The position numbers and the translations under genes were made by a program. Below, piece by piece: positions 27,236 to 36,101 of a DNA stretch of 59,937 nucleotides. A model generated the notes under the pieces. That model made no database searches. It was not told the DNA's origin and saw only the letters and a program-made list of their open reading frames with translations. Position 1 is the first letter of the stretch; each line of letters opens with the position of its first letter. Source of the DNA: Planctomycetota bacterium (GTDB taxonomy: Bacteria > Planctomycetota > UBA1135 > GCA-002686595); NCBI GenBank assembly GCA_028823345.1, contig JAPKBR010000019.1, forward strand, positions 1-59,937. Reading direction: 5' to 3'.

Positions 27236-28411
27236 ATGAAATATGTGACCTTGGCCCTACTACTTACCCTTGCGGCCACGAGCTGCAAGGCCACCGAAAC
27301 CGAACCTGAATGGGGCCGCGCCCTAGGTGCAGGCGCGGCGGCGCTCTTGCCCCTTGGCCCCGATGACCGAGCACCATCGGTGGGAGCCGCCTGGCATGAC
27401 CGGGATCAGGTTCTAATCAGCCTCCAACATTCCCTCGATTGGATTGCCCGCCCCCATGCGCCCAGGCATTTTCCAAAGGCGGGCATCACCCACGACCGGA
27501 TGGCACGCTCCCTCGCGCACCTCAAGAATTTGCTGCAAGATTCGCCCAACGCCAGCGCCTTTGACGCGGCGGTGCAGCGCGACTATGTTTGGTTCAAGAG
27601 CGCCGGCTGGGATGGCATGGGCGGAGGGGTCCTCTTCACTGGTTACTGCACACCGATTCTGATGGGCAGCAACATCGCCGACCAGGAGCATCGCTACCCC
27701 CTATATGGGCTCCCTGGCGATCTTGCCAAAGCTGCCGACGGTTCAATCCTTGGGCGAATGGAAGCGGGCACAATCACCGGGTCCTACCCGGACCGACAAG
27801 CAATCAATGCGGGCTTCCTCACGGAGCGCGAACTGGAGCTGGTTTGGCTGCACGACCCAATCGATGCTCTGCTGGCACATGTCAACGGCTCGGCATTCGT
27901 ACGGTTGCAAGATGGAACCATGCTACGCCTTGGATACGCGGGTAAGAATGGGCACGACTACACGTCGGTTGGACAACAGTTGATCAATGACGGCTGGCTG
28001 ACCCCAGAAACCGCCTCACTGAATTCAATCCGTACTTGGGCTGCGCAAAATCCAGGCTTGGTCGAAGCCTATGTGGAACGCAATGCGTCCTATGTATTCT
28101 TCCAACCGATTGATGGCAATCCTCATGGGAGCCTCGATGTGGAGGTCACCGCCGAGCGCTCCCTCGCCACGGATAAGCGACTTTTCCCCCGGGCCGCCCC
28201 CGTGTTCGTCACCACAGAATTAGGTTCTCCCAGCGGCGGCAAGGTTCCCTTCCAACAGCTGCTCTTCGACCAAGACACGGGCGGCGCAATCCGCACGGCC
28301 GGGCGAGCAGATATCTATCTGGGGATTGGTCCCTCTGCCGAACAACGGGCTGGAAGTACCAAGTCCGAAGGCCAGCTCTACTACTTCTTTCTGCGCGAAG
28401 ACCAACCTTGA
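27236..28411 (+). CDS. mltA: MltA-type membrane-bound lytic murein transglycosylase
   Basis: MltA cuts the MurNAc-GlcNAc bond of peptidoglycan with anhydro-ring formation. The 391-residue lipoprotein (LAATSC lipobox) contains FTGYCTPILMGS, YPLYGLP, LRLGYAGKNGHDYTSVG, NASYVFFQPI, and a C-terminal 3D domain with LLFDQDTGGAI and GRADIYLGIG, whose aspartates are catalytic in the family. It suggests a peptidoglycan-containing cell envelope. Its stop overlaps the MOSC gene start by 4 bp. Confidence 0.92.
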   Translation: MKYVTLALLLTLAATSCKATETEPEWGRALGAGAAALLPLGPDDRAPSVGAAWHDRDQVLISLQHSLDWIARPHAPRHFPKAGITHDRMARSLAHLKNLLQDSPNASAFDAAVQRDYVWFKSAGWDGMGGGVLFTGYCTPILMGSNIADQEHRYPLYGLPGDLAKAADGSILGRMEAGTITGSYPDRQAINAGFLTERELELVWLHDPIDALLAHVNGSAFVRLQDGTMLRLGYAGKNGHDYTSVGQQLINDGWLTPETASLNSIRTWAAQNPGLVEAYVERNASYVFFQPIDGNPHGSLDVEVTAERSLATDKRLFPRAAPVFVTTELGSPSGGKVPFQQLLFDQDTGGAIRTAGRADIYLGIGPSAEQRAGSTKSEGQLYYFFLREDQP

Positions 28412-28896
28412 ACACCTGCGGCACAATTATCGCGGTGTGCACGGGCAGCGGAGGAATTCCTAAGGCAGCCGTGGACGAAGCCAAAGTCACCCACCTAGGC
28501 TTGGACGGGGATCGCCACACGATCCCCGAGCACGGCGGAGAAAACCGGGCGGTTTGCCTGTTCGCATGGGAAGATTACCAGCGCCTAATCAAGGCGGGGG
28601 TCCCGGCGAACACCCCAGGAGCCTATGGCGAGAACCTGTTGACCCAGGGCCTCAACTATTCCGCCCTACGGCCCGGCGATCGGCTGCTCCTAGGTGAGAG
28701 CGTCGAATTGGAGATATGGGATGTGCGTGAGCCTTGCGTCACCCTGCAACAACTCGATCCACGATTCCCGGACCTTCTGACCGGCCGCAGCGGTTTTCTG
28801 TGCCGGGTTCTTGAACCCGGCACCGTCGCTCCGGGTCAATCTATCTCGCTTGCCCCGGCTGGGGCTGGACGAGCCGCTCCTATTACGCGAGGCTAG
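28408..28896 (+). CDS. MOSC-domain protein
   Basis: The 162-residue MOSC domain shows GLDGDRHTIPEHGGENRAVCL, TPGAYGENLLTQGL and a cysteine at REPCVTLQQLD, where family members place the catalytic or cofactor-binding Cys. MOSC proteins of the YiiM type handle molybdenum-cofactor-dependent reduction or sulfur transfer. The start is a TTG that overlaps the mltA stop (TTGA), the second such coupling in this window. It ends 5 bp before the TrkA_C membrane gene. Confidence 0.88.
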   Translation: MNTCGTIIAVCTGSGGIPKAAVDEAKVTHLGLDGDRHTIPEHGGENRAVCLFAWEDYQRLIKAGVPANTPGAYGENLLTQGLNYSALRPGDRLLLGESVELEIWDVREPCVTLQQLDPRFPDLLTGRSGFLCRVLEPGTVAPGQSISLAPAGAGRAAPITRG

Positions 28897-28901
28897 CCCC
28901 C

Positions 28902-29708
28902 ATGGAAGCGGTCATTGTTTTTGGATTAGTCGTCCTCTTTAATCTAATCGTATTGCGCACCGGCACTCTTGCCCTACGGCACACGGGGCTCTCCCGGGAA
29001 GCGTCCTCTTTTCAAGCCCAGAGCGCTTTCATGGGCGTCGGGTTCACCACGAAGGAATCCGAGGCCCTGGTCAACCACCCCGTGCGCCGCCGCATCGTGC
29101 GCATTCTCATGTGGGGCGGTTACTCGGGGATCGTTGTCAGCGTCGCCACCATCGTCAGCGGTGTCGGCAGTTCAGACGGGGGCCTCATGCGCTTCATGGG
29201 GCTCTTGCTGATCACATCCGGTCTGCTGCTCAGCCTTTGGCAACTCCCTCCAGTTCGAAAAGTCGCTGACAGGGTTATTTCCCGCGCGATTTCCTCCTTG
29301 CCAGACCTGCGCGTGATTGACTTTGAAAAGCTACTCGAGCTCGAAATGGGATACACCGTGGCGCACCTGCATGTGGACCGCAATCGTTGGATGACCGGGA
29401 AGAATCTGCGCGAATTGAGGCTCGCGGATGAGGGCGTCCTGGTGCTGAATGTCCGACGCGCCTCAGGTGCGGTCATCGGTACGCCAAAAGCGGATACTGC
29501 CCTGGAAGCCGGCGACCTAGTCCTTACCTATGGCCGGCACGAGTGCCTTGAGCGCCTACGCAATCGTCCTCTAGATCCCGGTGGAGACCTAGAGCGCGTC
29601 CGATCCGTGGAAGAGCATAAGGAGCTTCAGGTCAGCGAATTGGCGGCCGAAGAGGAGCTTGCAAAGACCCCCCCTATGCCCCCAGAGGCGGACTCTGCTC
29701 CGGATTGA
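28902..29708 (+). CDS. Membrane protein with C-terminal TrkA_C (RCK_C) domain
   Basis: One N-terminal helix (AVIVFGLVVLFNLIVLRTG) is followed by the conserved cytoplasmic stretch SFQAQSAFMGVGFTTKESEALVNHPVRRRI. Two more helices follow near residues 70-125. Residues about 150-230 form a TrkA_C regulatory domain (TGKNLRELRLADEGVLVLNV, LEAGDLVLTYG), and the tail is acidic and proline-rich. Such proteins are linked to cation or small-ligand-gated transport; no pore is obvious here. It is the last gene of the mltA-MOSC operon. Confidence 0.8.
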   Translation: MEAVIVFGLVVLFNLIVLRTGTLALRHTGLSREASSFQAQSAFMGVGFTTKESEALVNHPVRRRIVRILMWGGYSGIVVSVATIVSGVGSSDGGLMRFMGLLLITSGLLLSLWQLPPVRKVADRVISRAISSLPDLRVIDFEKLLELEMGYTVAHLHVDRNRWMTGKNLRELRLADEGVLVLNVRRASGAVIGTPKADTALEAGDLVLTYGRHECLERLRNRPLDPGGDLERVRSVEEHKELQVSELAAEEELAKTPPMPPEADSAPD

Positions 29709-29799
29709 CCCAGTACAGCCCCCGGAGGGTGGCGTCCCGCCCCGTCCCGTGGTATTCCTTTCTGCCCCGATAGGGCCCTAGAGTCACCGCACACATATC

Positions 29800-30036
29800 A
29801 TGAGCGAATACAGCGCACTGAGTTATACCGTCAAGCCCGTCGAGGGTGATGCCCAGGTCGAAATTGTCATCCACGCATCCGACGGGAACAAGTGGGAGTA
29901 CGGCGTGCCCTACAGCACCACAACCGGACGCTACACCTTCGAGGAAATCGATGTGATCGCCATGGACTTTGGTGATGACTTCGCGGAAGAGCTCTCTGCA
30001 AAGCTCGACGAAGTGATGAAGGAACTGATTGCCTGA
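29800..30036 (+). CDS. Small acidic protein, paralogue of 19422-19652
   Basis: The 78-residue protein starts MSEYSALS. Its C-terminal half TTGRYTFEEIDVIAMDFGDD plus an acidic helix matches the protein encoded at 19422-19652. The N-terminal half is a strand-rich segment (VEIVIHASDGNKWEYGV) that also aligns with the paralogue's SIVLIVV...DYQFDF region. No known domain was recognised. It stands alone between the TrkA_C gene and a convergent TPR gene, 9 bp from the latter's stop. Confidence 0.75.
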   Translation: MSEYSALSYTVKPVEGDAQVEIVIHASDGNKWEYGVPYSTTTGRYTFEEIDVIAMDFGDDFAEELSAKLDEVMKELIA

Positions 30037-30045
30037 AGAAGGCGC

Positions 30046-30945
30046 CTAATCGTTCGGACCCAGCAGGGTCTCAGCGTGTCTTTGCATTTGATCTGCGCGC
30101 TCTTCTTGACCCGCAGACCTAAGGCAGCCAGCTAGTTCCAGCATCAAGACGCGATTGCCAGGGTCAAGTTCAGCGGCGCGCTCGAAGTATCGCACGGCTT
30201 GGATGTGCTCGCCGCGCCCCGCAATCACCTGACCCAACATCCTGTTGGCCTGAACAGACTGGGGGTCTTTTCCGACAGCTCGCCGCAAGGCAGCCCACGC
30301 CCGCTCCTCGTCCCTTGGCCCTTGCGCCTCGGAGCCGATACCCAACTGCGCGAGCCGCAGCAGACCTGGCACATCCATACCTCCGAGGCCCATGCGCCGC
30401 ACAAGGCCCGCGTATTCCTGTTCCGTATCTCCGGTAAGGGCAGTGCAACCAATCAAGAGATCAAGAGACTCCACCGAATGTGGCGCTTCACGGGCTGCAC
30501 GCACCGCAGATTTTGCTGCCTCATCATTCAGTCCCGCCTCAAGCTGCGCACGGGCAAGCTCATACCACGCGCCCCCAGGGCGATCCGGCGCAACCGTTGC
30601 TCTCTCAAAGGCCGCCACCGCACGAACGACTTGTCCAAGCAACCGTTCCGTGCGCCCAAGCTCCAGAGCCACCGGGCCAGAACGCCCCCCGAGCCGCCGG
30701 TCCCCCGCTGCCAGGACTCGCAGGGCAACATCAAGTTGACCTTGCTGGGCGAGAGCTCGCCCTAACCCCACCAGCGCCACGGGATCCAAACCGCTCGCCG
30801 CCTGGTGCCGTTTGCGCCAAAGGTCCAACTGCCCCAATTGATTTCCCTCACGCACGGCAGTCGACATGTTCTGGCTCCAAGTTTCCGCCGCAGTGGGCGC
30901 GGCGCTGCAGGCGCAAAGCAAGAGGATCAATACCGGCCTAATCAT
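30046..30945 (-). CDS. TPR-repeat lipoprotein
   Basis: The 299-residue protein has a signal peptide with lipobox LLLCAC. Helical repeats follow from about residue 50 on, with TPR-like spacing (ALVGLGRALAQQGQLDVAL, AWYELARAQLEAGLNDEA, ANRMLGQVIAGRGEHIQAV, VLMLELAGCLRSAGQEE). TPR arrays bind partner proteins; at an envelope location this suggests a scaffold role. It is divergent from the MoxR gene. Confidence 0.85.
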   Translation of the reverse strand: MIRPVLILLLCACSAAPTAAETWSQNMSTAVREGNQLGQLDLWRKRHQAASGLDPVALVGLGRALAQQGQLDVALRVLAAGDRRLGGRSGPVALELGRTERLLGQVVRAVAAFERATVAPDRPGGAWYELARAQLEAGLNDEAAKSAVRAAREAPHSVESLDLLIGCTALTGDTEQEYAGLVRRMGLGGMDVPGLLRLAQLGIGSEAQGPRDEERAWAALRRAVGKDPQSVQANRMLGQVIAGRGEHIQAVRYFERAAELDPGNRVLMLELAGCLRSAGQEERADQMQRHAETLLGPND

Positions 30946-31063
30946 GACGTGGGGGAGCCTCGCGGCCCATCATCAACCAGCATGCCACATATCCCTGCCC
31001 CGCCGCCCACTGCTCTGGCACAATGCTCAGGCCCAGCACCCGCCCAGGCCAACCCCGGCACCA

Positions 31064-32056
31064 ATGACTGATCTCGATGACCTCGAAACGGAACTGCAAG
31101 ACCTGCGCGGTCGATTGCTGTCCCTACGCAGCCACCTTGAGGGCAAGCTGATTGGCCAACGTGAGGCCCTCGACCAAGTCTTGGTCGCGCTACTCGCTGA
31201 TGGACACGTTCTGCTTGAAGGGGCGCCGGGATTGGGCAAGACCACCCTGGTCCACGGCCTGGCCCAAGGGCTCGGACTCTCGTTTGGGCGCATCCAATGC
31301 ACCCCCGACTTAATGCCCGGAGATGTGCTTGGCGCGCGCATCCTGCAAACAGAAGAGGACGGCAGCCGCCGGTTTGAGTTCCTGCCGGGCCCAATCTTCA
31401 CTCAGATCCTCTTGGCTGATGAGATCAATCGCGCCACACCACGAACCCAAAGCGCCCTCCTAGAGGCGATGGCGGAAAAACAGGTCACGGTCCACGGGGA
31501 GACGCAACTCCTCCAGCGTCCATTCCTAGTGGTGGCCACACAGAACCCAATCGAAATGGAAGGAACCTATCCCCTTCCTGAAGCCCAACTCGATCGTTTC
31601 ATGTTGAAGGTTTCTTTGGAAATGCCTAACCAGGCCGCTCTGGAAGAAATCCTGCGCACCACCACAGGGTCACCCTCTGATGACACGGTTCCAGAGTTAT
31701 CCGCTAAGAACCTCCTGCGCCTGCAAGAGCTCGTACGCCAGATGCCGGTGAGTGATGCACTGCGATCGCTGATTGCCTCCGCCACCCTCGCGACCCACCC
31801 AAGCAACCCCAAAGCCCCGCCCGAGGTCAGAGCCCTCGTGCGTCACGGTGCCAGCCCACGCGGCGCCCAGTCCCTATTGCTTAGTGCAAAAGCACGTGCA
31901 CTCCTTCAAGGACGGCTCGCTCCCTCCAAGGACGACCTAGAAGCAATGGTCGGGGCCTGTCTCGGGCACCGCCTTGTACTGGGCTTCGAAGCGGAAGCCG
32001 CCGGTACCCATGCTGGGGACTTGGCCGCCCTAGCGTTCGCTGCCTCCTGCTCTTAA
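31064..32056 (+). CDS. MoxR-family AAA+ ATPase
   Basis: Walker A is GAPGLGKTT, Walker B is ILLADEINRATPRTQSALLE and sensor 1 is VVATQNPIEMEGTYPLPEAQLDRF, all diagnostic for MoxR chaperone-like ATPases. The start is the ATG at 31064 (330 residues); longer in-frame reading upstream crosses the divergent TPR gene and looks non-coding. MoxR proteins usually sit next to DUF58 and VWA genes, which are absent here, so this is an orphan copy. A CACAAT hexamer lies 40 bp upstream. Confidence 0.92.
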   Translation: MTDLDDLETELQDLRGRLLSLRSHLEGKLIGQREALDQVLVALLADGHVLLEGAPGLGKTTLVHGLAQGLGLSFGRIQCTPDLMPGDVLGARILQTEEDGSRRFEFLPGPIFTQILLADEINRATPRTQSALLEAMAEKQVTVHGETQLLQRPFLVVATQNPIEMEGTYPLPEAQLDRFMLKVSLEMPNQAALEEILRTTTGSPSDDTVPELSAKNLLRLQELVRQMPVSDALRSLIASATLATHPSNPKAPPEVRALVRHGASPRGAQSLLLSAKARALLQGRLAPSKDDLEAMVGACLGHRLVLGFEAEAAGTHAGDLAALAFAASCS

Positions 32057-32084
32057 GTCGCGCCCAATCTGGGGATACAAGAGA

Positions 32085-32112
32085 CGAGGCGAAGGGATTA
32101 ACCCTCGCCTCG
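32085..32112. terminator. Bidirectional hairpin terminator
   Basis: The inverted repeat CGAGGCGAAGGG/CCCTCGCCTCG has one bulged A and the loop ATTAA, between the convergent MoxR and hypothetical genes. A T-rich stretch (TTGTTTTT) follows about 20 bp further on the plus strand. Confidence 0.55.
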
Positions 32113-32137
32113 CCTAACTGACTTTAGATGTTGTTTT

Positions 32138-32569
32138 TCATTGGCCGAGCTGCAGCTTGCGCTCGAGGTCCTCCATGTTCACTGACTGAAGATCGTTCTT
32201 GGAAATGCGTCCGAGCTTTTCAAAGCGCGCCTTCTCCTCGAGCGAAGACATCTCTGTATTCGCACCAGGGGGCAATTCGCTCGTGGAAGAGACTCGGATC
32301 ACCGCCGTCAGGTTCTCGGGCAAGCCCTCGGGCAGGGCTTCCCGCCGCTCAAGGGCACGCCTCGCTCGTTGGCACACTTCAAGGGTGTTGGTCAGGTTGA
32401 CCTGAATCTTGGTCAGCCGCTCGGTGTCAGGGGCTGGCCCTCCGAGAGACTTGCGCACCTTGGCGGTGGCCACCTGAAGTACGGCGATCAGCGCGTTGAG
32501 CTTGCCCATCAGTCGTTCCCGATATTCGGGGGACTCGAGATTGTTCTCGTCAAAGGGTTGATCAGTCAT
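32138..32569 (-). CDS. Hypothetical cytoplasmic helical protein
   Basis: The product is 143 residues from the ATG at 32569 (MTDQPFDEN). It is predicted to be mostly helical, with a central basic helix (LIAVLQVATAKVRKSL) and heptad-like Leu spacing, then an acidic segment ending MEDLERKLQLGQ. No signal peptide, cysteine pair or known motif is visible. It lies alone between the MoxR terminator and the RseB-like gene. Confidence 0.65.
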   Translation of the reverse strand: MTDQPFDENNLESPEYRERLMGKLNALIAVLQVATAKVRKSLGGPAPDTERLTKIQVNLTNTLEVCQRARRALERREALPEGLPENLTAVIRVSSTSELPPGANTEMSSLEEKARFEKLGRISKNDLQSVNMEDLERKLQLGQ

Positions 32570-32712
32570 GGTGAAGTGAGAGTGGCCGGGGTCCGAGTGG
32601 GTATCCACCGGAATCCTACAACCGCCAACTCATCGAAGCGGAGGGCAGACCCATTACGGGAAAAACCCTCGGCCCCCAAGCTCGCCTACTGGGCAGCGCC
32701 CAGAATGTTTCA

Positions 32713-33717
32713 CTAGAGCGAAGACTGCAACATCTCAAGCAGGTTCGTCTCCGAAACCTTGCCCGCCAGGATGATCTCGTGAGCATCCAAGCTACCCGTC
32801 ACAATGGTCCATGCCCCAATCTGATCCACGCGCACTTCGCCCCTGGCCTCGCCGTTGTAGAGGACGGAAAGGTCCTGACGCCGCTGCAACATCACCACAC
32901 GCCCCAACCCGTCCCCAAATTCGGTACGAATCCACTTGTCCAGCGGATCGTTCGGGAGGGGCTGCATCACCACGGCAGATTCCAACTGAAACCCGTGGGG
33001 CAAGAGCGTCGGTAGGAGCACCTTGTAGCCCAGCTGGCCTGCAAGGTCGGTTGACGTATCGAGGATAGTGCGGTCGAAGAGATGGTCGCCTATGGGCAAG
33101 CCCGTCAAGTCGGGCTGCAAATCAAGAGACAGGTATTCCACCCGGGCCAAGAGGGCCTGACCTCGCCACTCCTCCGAAGCCAAGACAAGCCCCGAGAGGG
33201 GATCCACATCCACCACCCAGTTGAACTCTCCGCCCTCTCGACGATTGACGTCCAAGCGAATGGTCTCGATTCCCGCCACAAAGCCCGCGCCACGCTCATG
33301 GACTAGATGGGTCTCGATGAAACGCTCGGCGGTCTCAACCCGGAAGTCCCGGTAGCGGAAGGCGAAGGGCGCGCGACCTGTTTCCAGTACCAGGAAAAGG
33401 GCCGGGTCGTGGTGTCCTGAAATCACCTCGAGGGGCTCGAGGTGGAAACCTCCGTTGCCGTCACAAGAGATCTCTTCGGTGAACACAAGGGGCGCGAATT
33501 CCCCGGCCAGGGTCACTCGGCGCACACCTTGGTGCAGCACGTGTTCCGGCTTGGACACGAGGACTTGCAGGAGCGGGCCCCCCACTTGAGTGCCTCCCCC
33601 TACTGCGGTGCCTGGACCGTAGGTGGGCGGCGTAACTAGGGGTGAGCCCTGGTCGGCTTCCTGGGAGCAACCCGAGAGCAACAAGGTCACAACCAAGATG
33701 CTGGCGCGAATGGACAT
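32713..33717 (-). CDS. RseB/MucB-like lipoprotein, third gene of ECF operon 1
   Basis: The 334-residue product starts MSIRASIL with lipobox LLLSGC. Residues 110-230 show the LolA/RseB-type strand pattern (FRVETAERFIETHL, NWVVDVDPLSGLVLASEEW, ARVEYLSLDL). The C-terminal part (GYKVLLPTLLPHGFQLESAVV, ARGEVRVDQIGAWTIVTGS) resembles the MucB/RseB C-terminal domain. In proteobacteria RseB binds the anti-sigma factor and protects it from proteolysis. Here it follows the anti-sigma gene by 5 bp, so the same role is likely. Confidence 0.72.
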   Translation of the reverse strand: MSIRASILVVTLLLSGCSQEADQGSPLVTPPTYGPGTAVGGGTQVGGPLLQVLVSKPEHVLHQGVRRVTLAGEFAPLVFTEEISCDGNGGFHLEPLEVISGHHDPALFLVLETGRAPFAFRYRDFRVETAERFIETHLVHERGAGFVAGIETIRLDVNRREGGEFNWVVDVDPLSGLVLASEEWRGQALLARVEYLSLDLQPDLTGLPIGDHLFDRTILDTSTDLAGQLGYKVLLPTLLPHGFQLESAVVMQPLPNDPLDKWIRTEFGDGLGRVVMLQRRQDLSVLYNGEARGEVRVDQIGAWTIVTGSLDAHEIILAGKVSETNLLEMLQSSL

Positions 33718-33722
33718 GGGTT

Positions 33723-34427
33723 TCACTGGGCGCCCTCCCCAAGCGATGAGCACTGGCGGCCCGTGACCGCCGCGAGCATCGCGAGTTGGTGGGGCTGCAG
33801 GGGACCAGCGTCGTTCCCGCGAACAACGGTGAACGAGTAGCTCGCCTCGGGGGCGCTCATCCATTGGTTGGTAGCAATAATCAGTAGGGCCGCCGCCGCA
33901 ACAGCGGTAATGGACCGAAGCTGCCGGCCCGTAGGGGGCGCAGCTTGAGTGGGGCGCGTGGACTGTAGACCCGAGCCGGTAACTCGAACCGTCGAGCGCT
34001 CGGCCGCAAGATCGCGCAAGCTCTGCTCGACCAAGCCGTCGAGGGCGGCGGGTGCTGGCAGGGCTTCCTCATCAGCAAAGTCGCCCGCTAGGGTTTCGAC
34101 CAACTGGTGGCGGAGTGCGTCAGGCGCCTCGAGACGGGGCGAAGCAGTAAGCGCAGCAAGCACGCGATCCTGACGACCGCCGGGGGTCAGGGCGAACCCA
34201 AGAGACTCCTCTAACTGATAGGGAACGGAGAGCCGAGGCAAGCCCGCTAACTGTGCAACTTGGTTGCGATAGCGTCCGTGGGCCGCGGCGCAAGCGGGGC
34301 AACTGCCGAGGTGCTCCGTAAGAGAGCCCTCTTCCACAGAACCCATGCCCAAACTCGCAATGCAAGCATCGAGCCATTCCGAGCAAGGCTCGGACAGATG
34401 GCTGGGGGTTTTGGGGGTGGTATGCAT
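33723..34427 (-). CDS. Zinc-finger anti-sigma factor
   Basis: The 234-residue membrane protein has an N-terminal zinc-binding anti-sigma motif EHLGSCPACAAAH (HxxxCxxC) near residue 40, a long linker, and one transmembrane helix (SITAVAAAALLIIATNQW) near residue 170. About 45 residues at the C-terminus should face the periplasm. It is 21 bp downstream of an ECF sigma gene and 5 bp upstream of an RseB-like gene. It probably holds the sigma factor inactive until a signal arrives. Confidence 0.85.
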   Translation of the reverse strand: MHTTPKTPSHLSEPCSEWLDACIASLGMGSVEEGSLTEHLGSCPACAAAHGRYRNQVAQLAGLPRLSVPYQLEESLGFALTPGGRQDRVLAALTASPRLEAPDALRHQLVETLAGDFADEEALPAPAALDGLVEQSLRDLAAERSTVRVTGSGLQSTRPTQAAPPTGRQLRSITAVAAAALLIIATNQWMSAPEASYSFTVVRGNDAGPLQPHQLAMLAAVTGRQCSSLGEGAQ

Positions 34428-34448
34428 GGGATCGCTGGATGGACCGAA

Positions 34449-35066
34449 TCAGTTCAGAAGATGACGGTCCAAGACCGGAGTAAGTTCCCGATCAAGGGCC
34501 CCATGAGCCCGTGATAGCCTAGATTTTACAGTCCCGAGAGAAATCTCCAGGGACTCGGAAATCTCCTCGTAGGAAAGGCCCTCCATGTAACGCAGGACAG
34601 TGATCGCCTTCATTTTGGGGCTTAGGCGAGTGATAGCCTCTTGGATGTCCCCTTCAAGCTCGCGGCGCGAAGCTGCGCCCCCGGGACTTTCCACCCGCTC
34701 GTCTTCGGGGTCCATGGGGGTGCCCTCGTTCAAGGGCGAGCGCAAGCGGTCCAGGGACACCCAGGGGCGGCTGGCGGATCGACGGCGTAGGTCGATGGAG
34801 GCGTTGACCGCGACGCGATAGATCCAGCTCGAAAAGCGGGATTCAAACCGGAAGCCGTCGATGCGCCGAAAGGCCGTGGCAAAAGTCTCCTGGGCCGCGT
34901 CCATGGCGTCGGTTGCGCTTCCCGTGATTCGGTAACAGGTGTTGTATACCCGGTCCTTATAGGCCTCGTAGAGTTCCCTGAAGGCCCCCTCAAGACAGAC
35001 CGACTCCTGCGCCTGGCAGGCTCTGACCAGAGCCAGGTCGGGATCATCTGTAAGGGGTTGACTCAT
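34449..35066 (-). CDS. ECF RNA polymerase sigma factor (operon 1)
   Basis: Sigma2 region: FRELYEAYKDRVYNTCYRIT, DAMDAAQETFATAFR and RFSSWIYRVAVNASIDLRRR. Sigma4 region: RLSPKMKAITVLRYMEGLSY and EEISESLEISLGTVKSRLSR, a helix-turn-helix for the -35 element. Length 205 residues from the ATG at 35066; a TTG two codons upstream is possible. Most ECF operons are self-activated from a promoter just upstream of this gene; no clear promoter was picked out in the 60 bp to the next gene. Confidence 0.93.
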   Translation of the reverse strand: MSQPLTDDPDLALVRACQAQESVCLEGAFRELYEAYKDRVYNTCYRITGSATDAMDAAQETFATAFRRIDGFRFESRFSSWIYRVAVNASIDLRRRSASRPWVSLDRLRSPLNEGTPMDPEDERVESPGGAASRRELEGDIQEAITRLSPKMKAITVLRYMEGLSYEEISESLEISLGTVKSRLSRAHGALDRELTPVLDRHLLN

Positions 35067-35126
35067 GTGCAACAGAATTGGACGGTCTCAACCGTTCAAA
35101 GGTTCCGTCTCGATCTAAATTCGGCC

Positions 35127-36101
35127 CTAACCCCCTAGGAGGGCTCCCGGATCGAGAACTTCGAAGGTTTGCCCGATGGTGCCCGGACAGTCCATATCAC
35201 ACCAACTGCTCCATTGATCTTCGCAAAAGGCGTCGACCACCTCCTTGGTGATGGTCATGCCGGATGCGGAAACACCGACGGTTTCCAGCTTTTGGTAGCA
35301 AACGCGGCCGGGTAGCCAAGAGCCAGGCATGTCACCCGAGCCACCTGCGGGAAGCGGCTGGTGTACCGTGTCCCCGGAACCAAGGCTGGCGGAGCCCCCT
35401 TGCGATGCGGTCAACAACAGATAGGGGATCAACTTGTAGTCGCGGCGGTACATGGGAATGACCTGCCCTTGAGAAAACTTGACGCCCAAGTTCAATGTGG
35501 CTTTTGCATCTGGCGAGAAACTGCCCGCCTGACCGATCGTCGCCCCAATGGAAACCTCTCCGGCGCCGAGCAGGAAACTCTGCGGCAGGGGAAAGTCATA
35601 GGTCAACAGGGCATCGTGACCCGAGATGTTGATGCTCTGCATGTGCCCCAAGCCCAACAACCTAGAAGCATCCGCCACGCTGGATGAACCGCCGCGCAAG
35701 AACTCAATGGTCAGGGCCTTGGTTGAAAGATCGGCGTCTCCAATGTAGAGCACCATCGTGATCATGAGCTGACCGCCCGAGGTGCGCGCAAAAAGGGCCA
35801 CCTGGTTCGGAGCTGCTTGATGGCTGGGGACGTCCGTCGGGTCCCAGGGCGAGGTCTGGTGGGCAACCTCAAGGCCATCGGGGATATTGTCCCCATCCGT
35901 GTCGCGCACCCAAGGGGAAGTGCCGAGTCCTCCTTCCATTCGATCCGATAGGCCATCCCCATCAAAATCCGGCGCATCGCGCTGGGAACCGGCTAAGGGG
36001 GGCCGAGAAGGGCCATCCAATGCACCCAGCAGTCCTATGGCTACTAAACCGGCAGGTAGGGCCAGGGCCAATATCTTTCTCGTCAACGAAAAGTCAGGCA
36101 T
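35127..36101 (-). CDS. Secreted protein with calcium-binding (TSP3/EF-hand-like) repeats
   Basis: The 324-residue product has an N-terminal signal or anchor helix (ILALALPAGLVAIGLLGAL). Residues 45-95 hold Asp-rich calcium repeats (DFDGDGLSDRMEGGL, DTDGDNIPDGLEVAHQ), as in thrombospondin type 3. The rest is a beta-rich domain with four cysteines in the last 70 residues, likely disulfides. No enzyme motif is seen. It is the first gene after the ECF operon on the same strand, 60 bp away, so regulation by that sigma is not implied. Confidence 0.78.
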   Translation of the reverse strand: MPDFSLTRKILALALPAGLVAIGLLGALDGPSRPPLAGSQRDAPDFDGDGLSDRMEGGLGTSPWVRDTDGDNIPDGLEVAHQTSPWDPTDVPSHQAAPNQVALFARTSGGQLMITMVLYIGDADLSTKALTIEFLRGGSSSVADASRLLGLGHMQSINISGHDALLTYDFPLPQSFLLGAGEVSIGATIGQAGSFSPDAKATLNLGVKFSQGQVIPMYRRDYKLIPYLLLTASQGGSASLGSGDTVHQPLPAGGSGDMPGSWLPGRVCYQKLETVGVSASGMTITKEVVDAFCEDQWSSWCDMDCPGTIGQTFEVLDPGALLGG

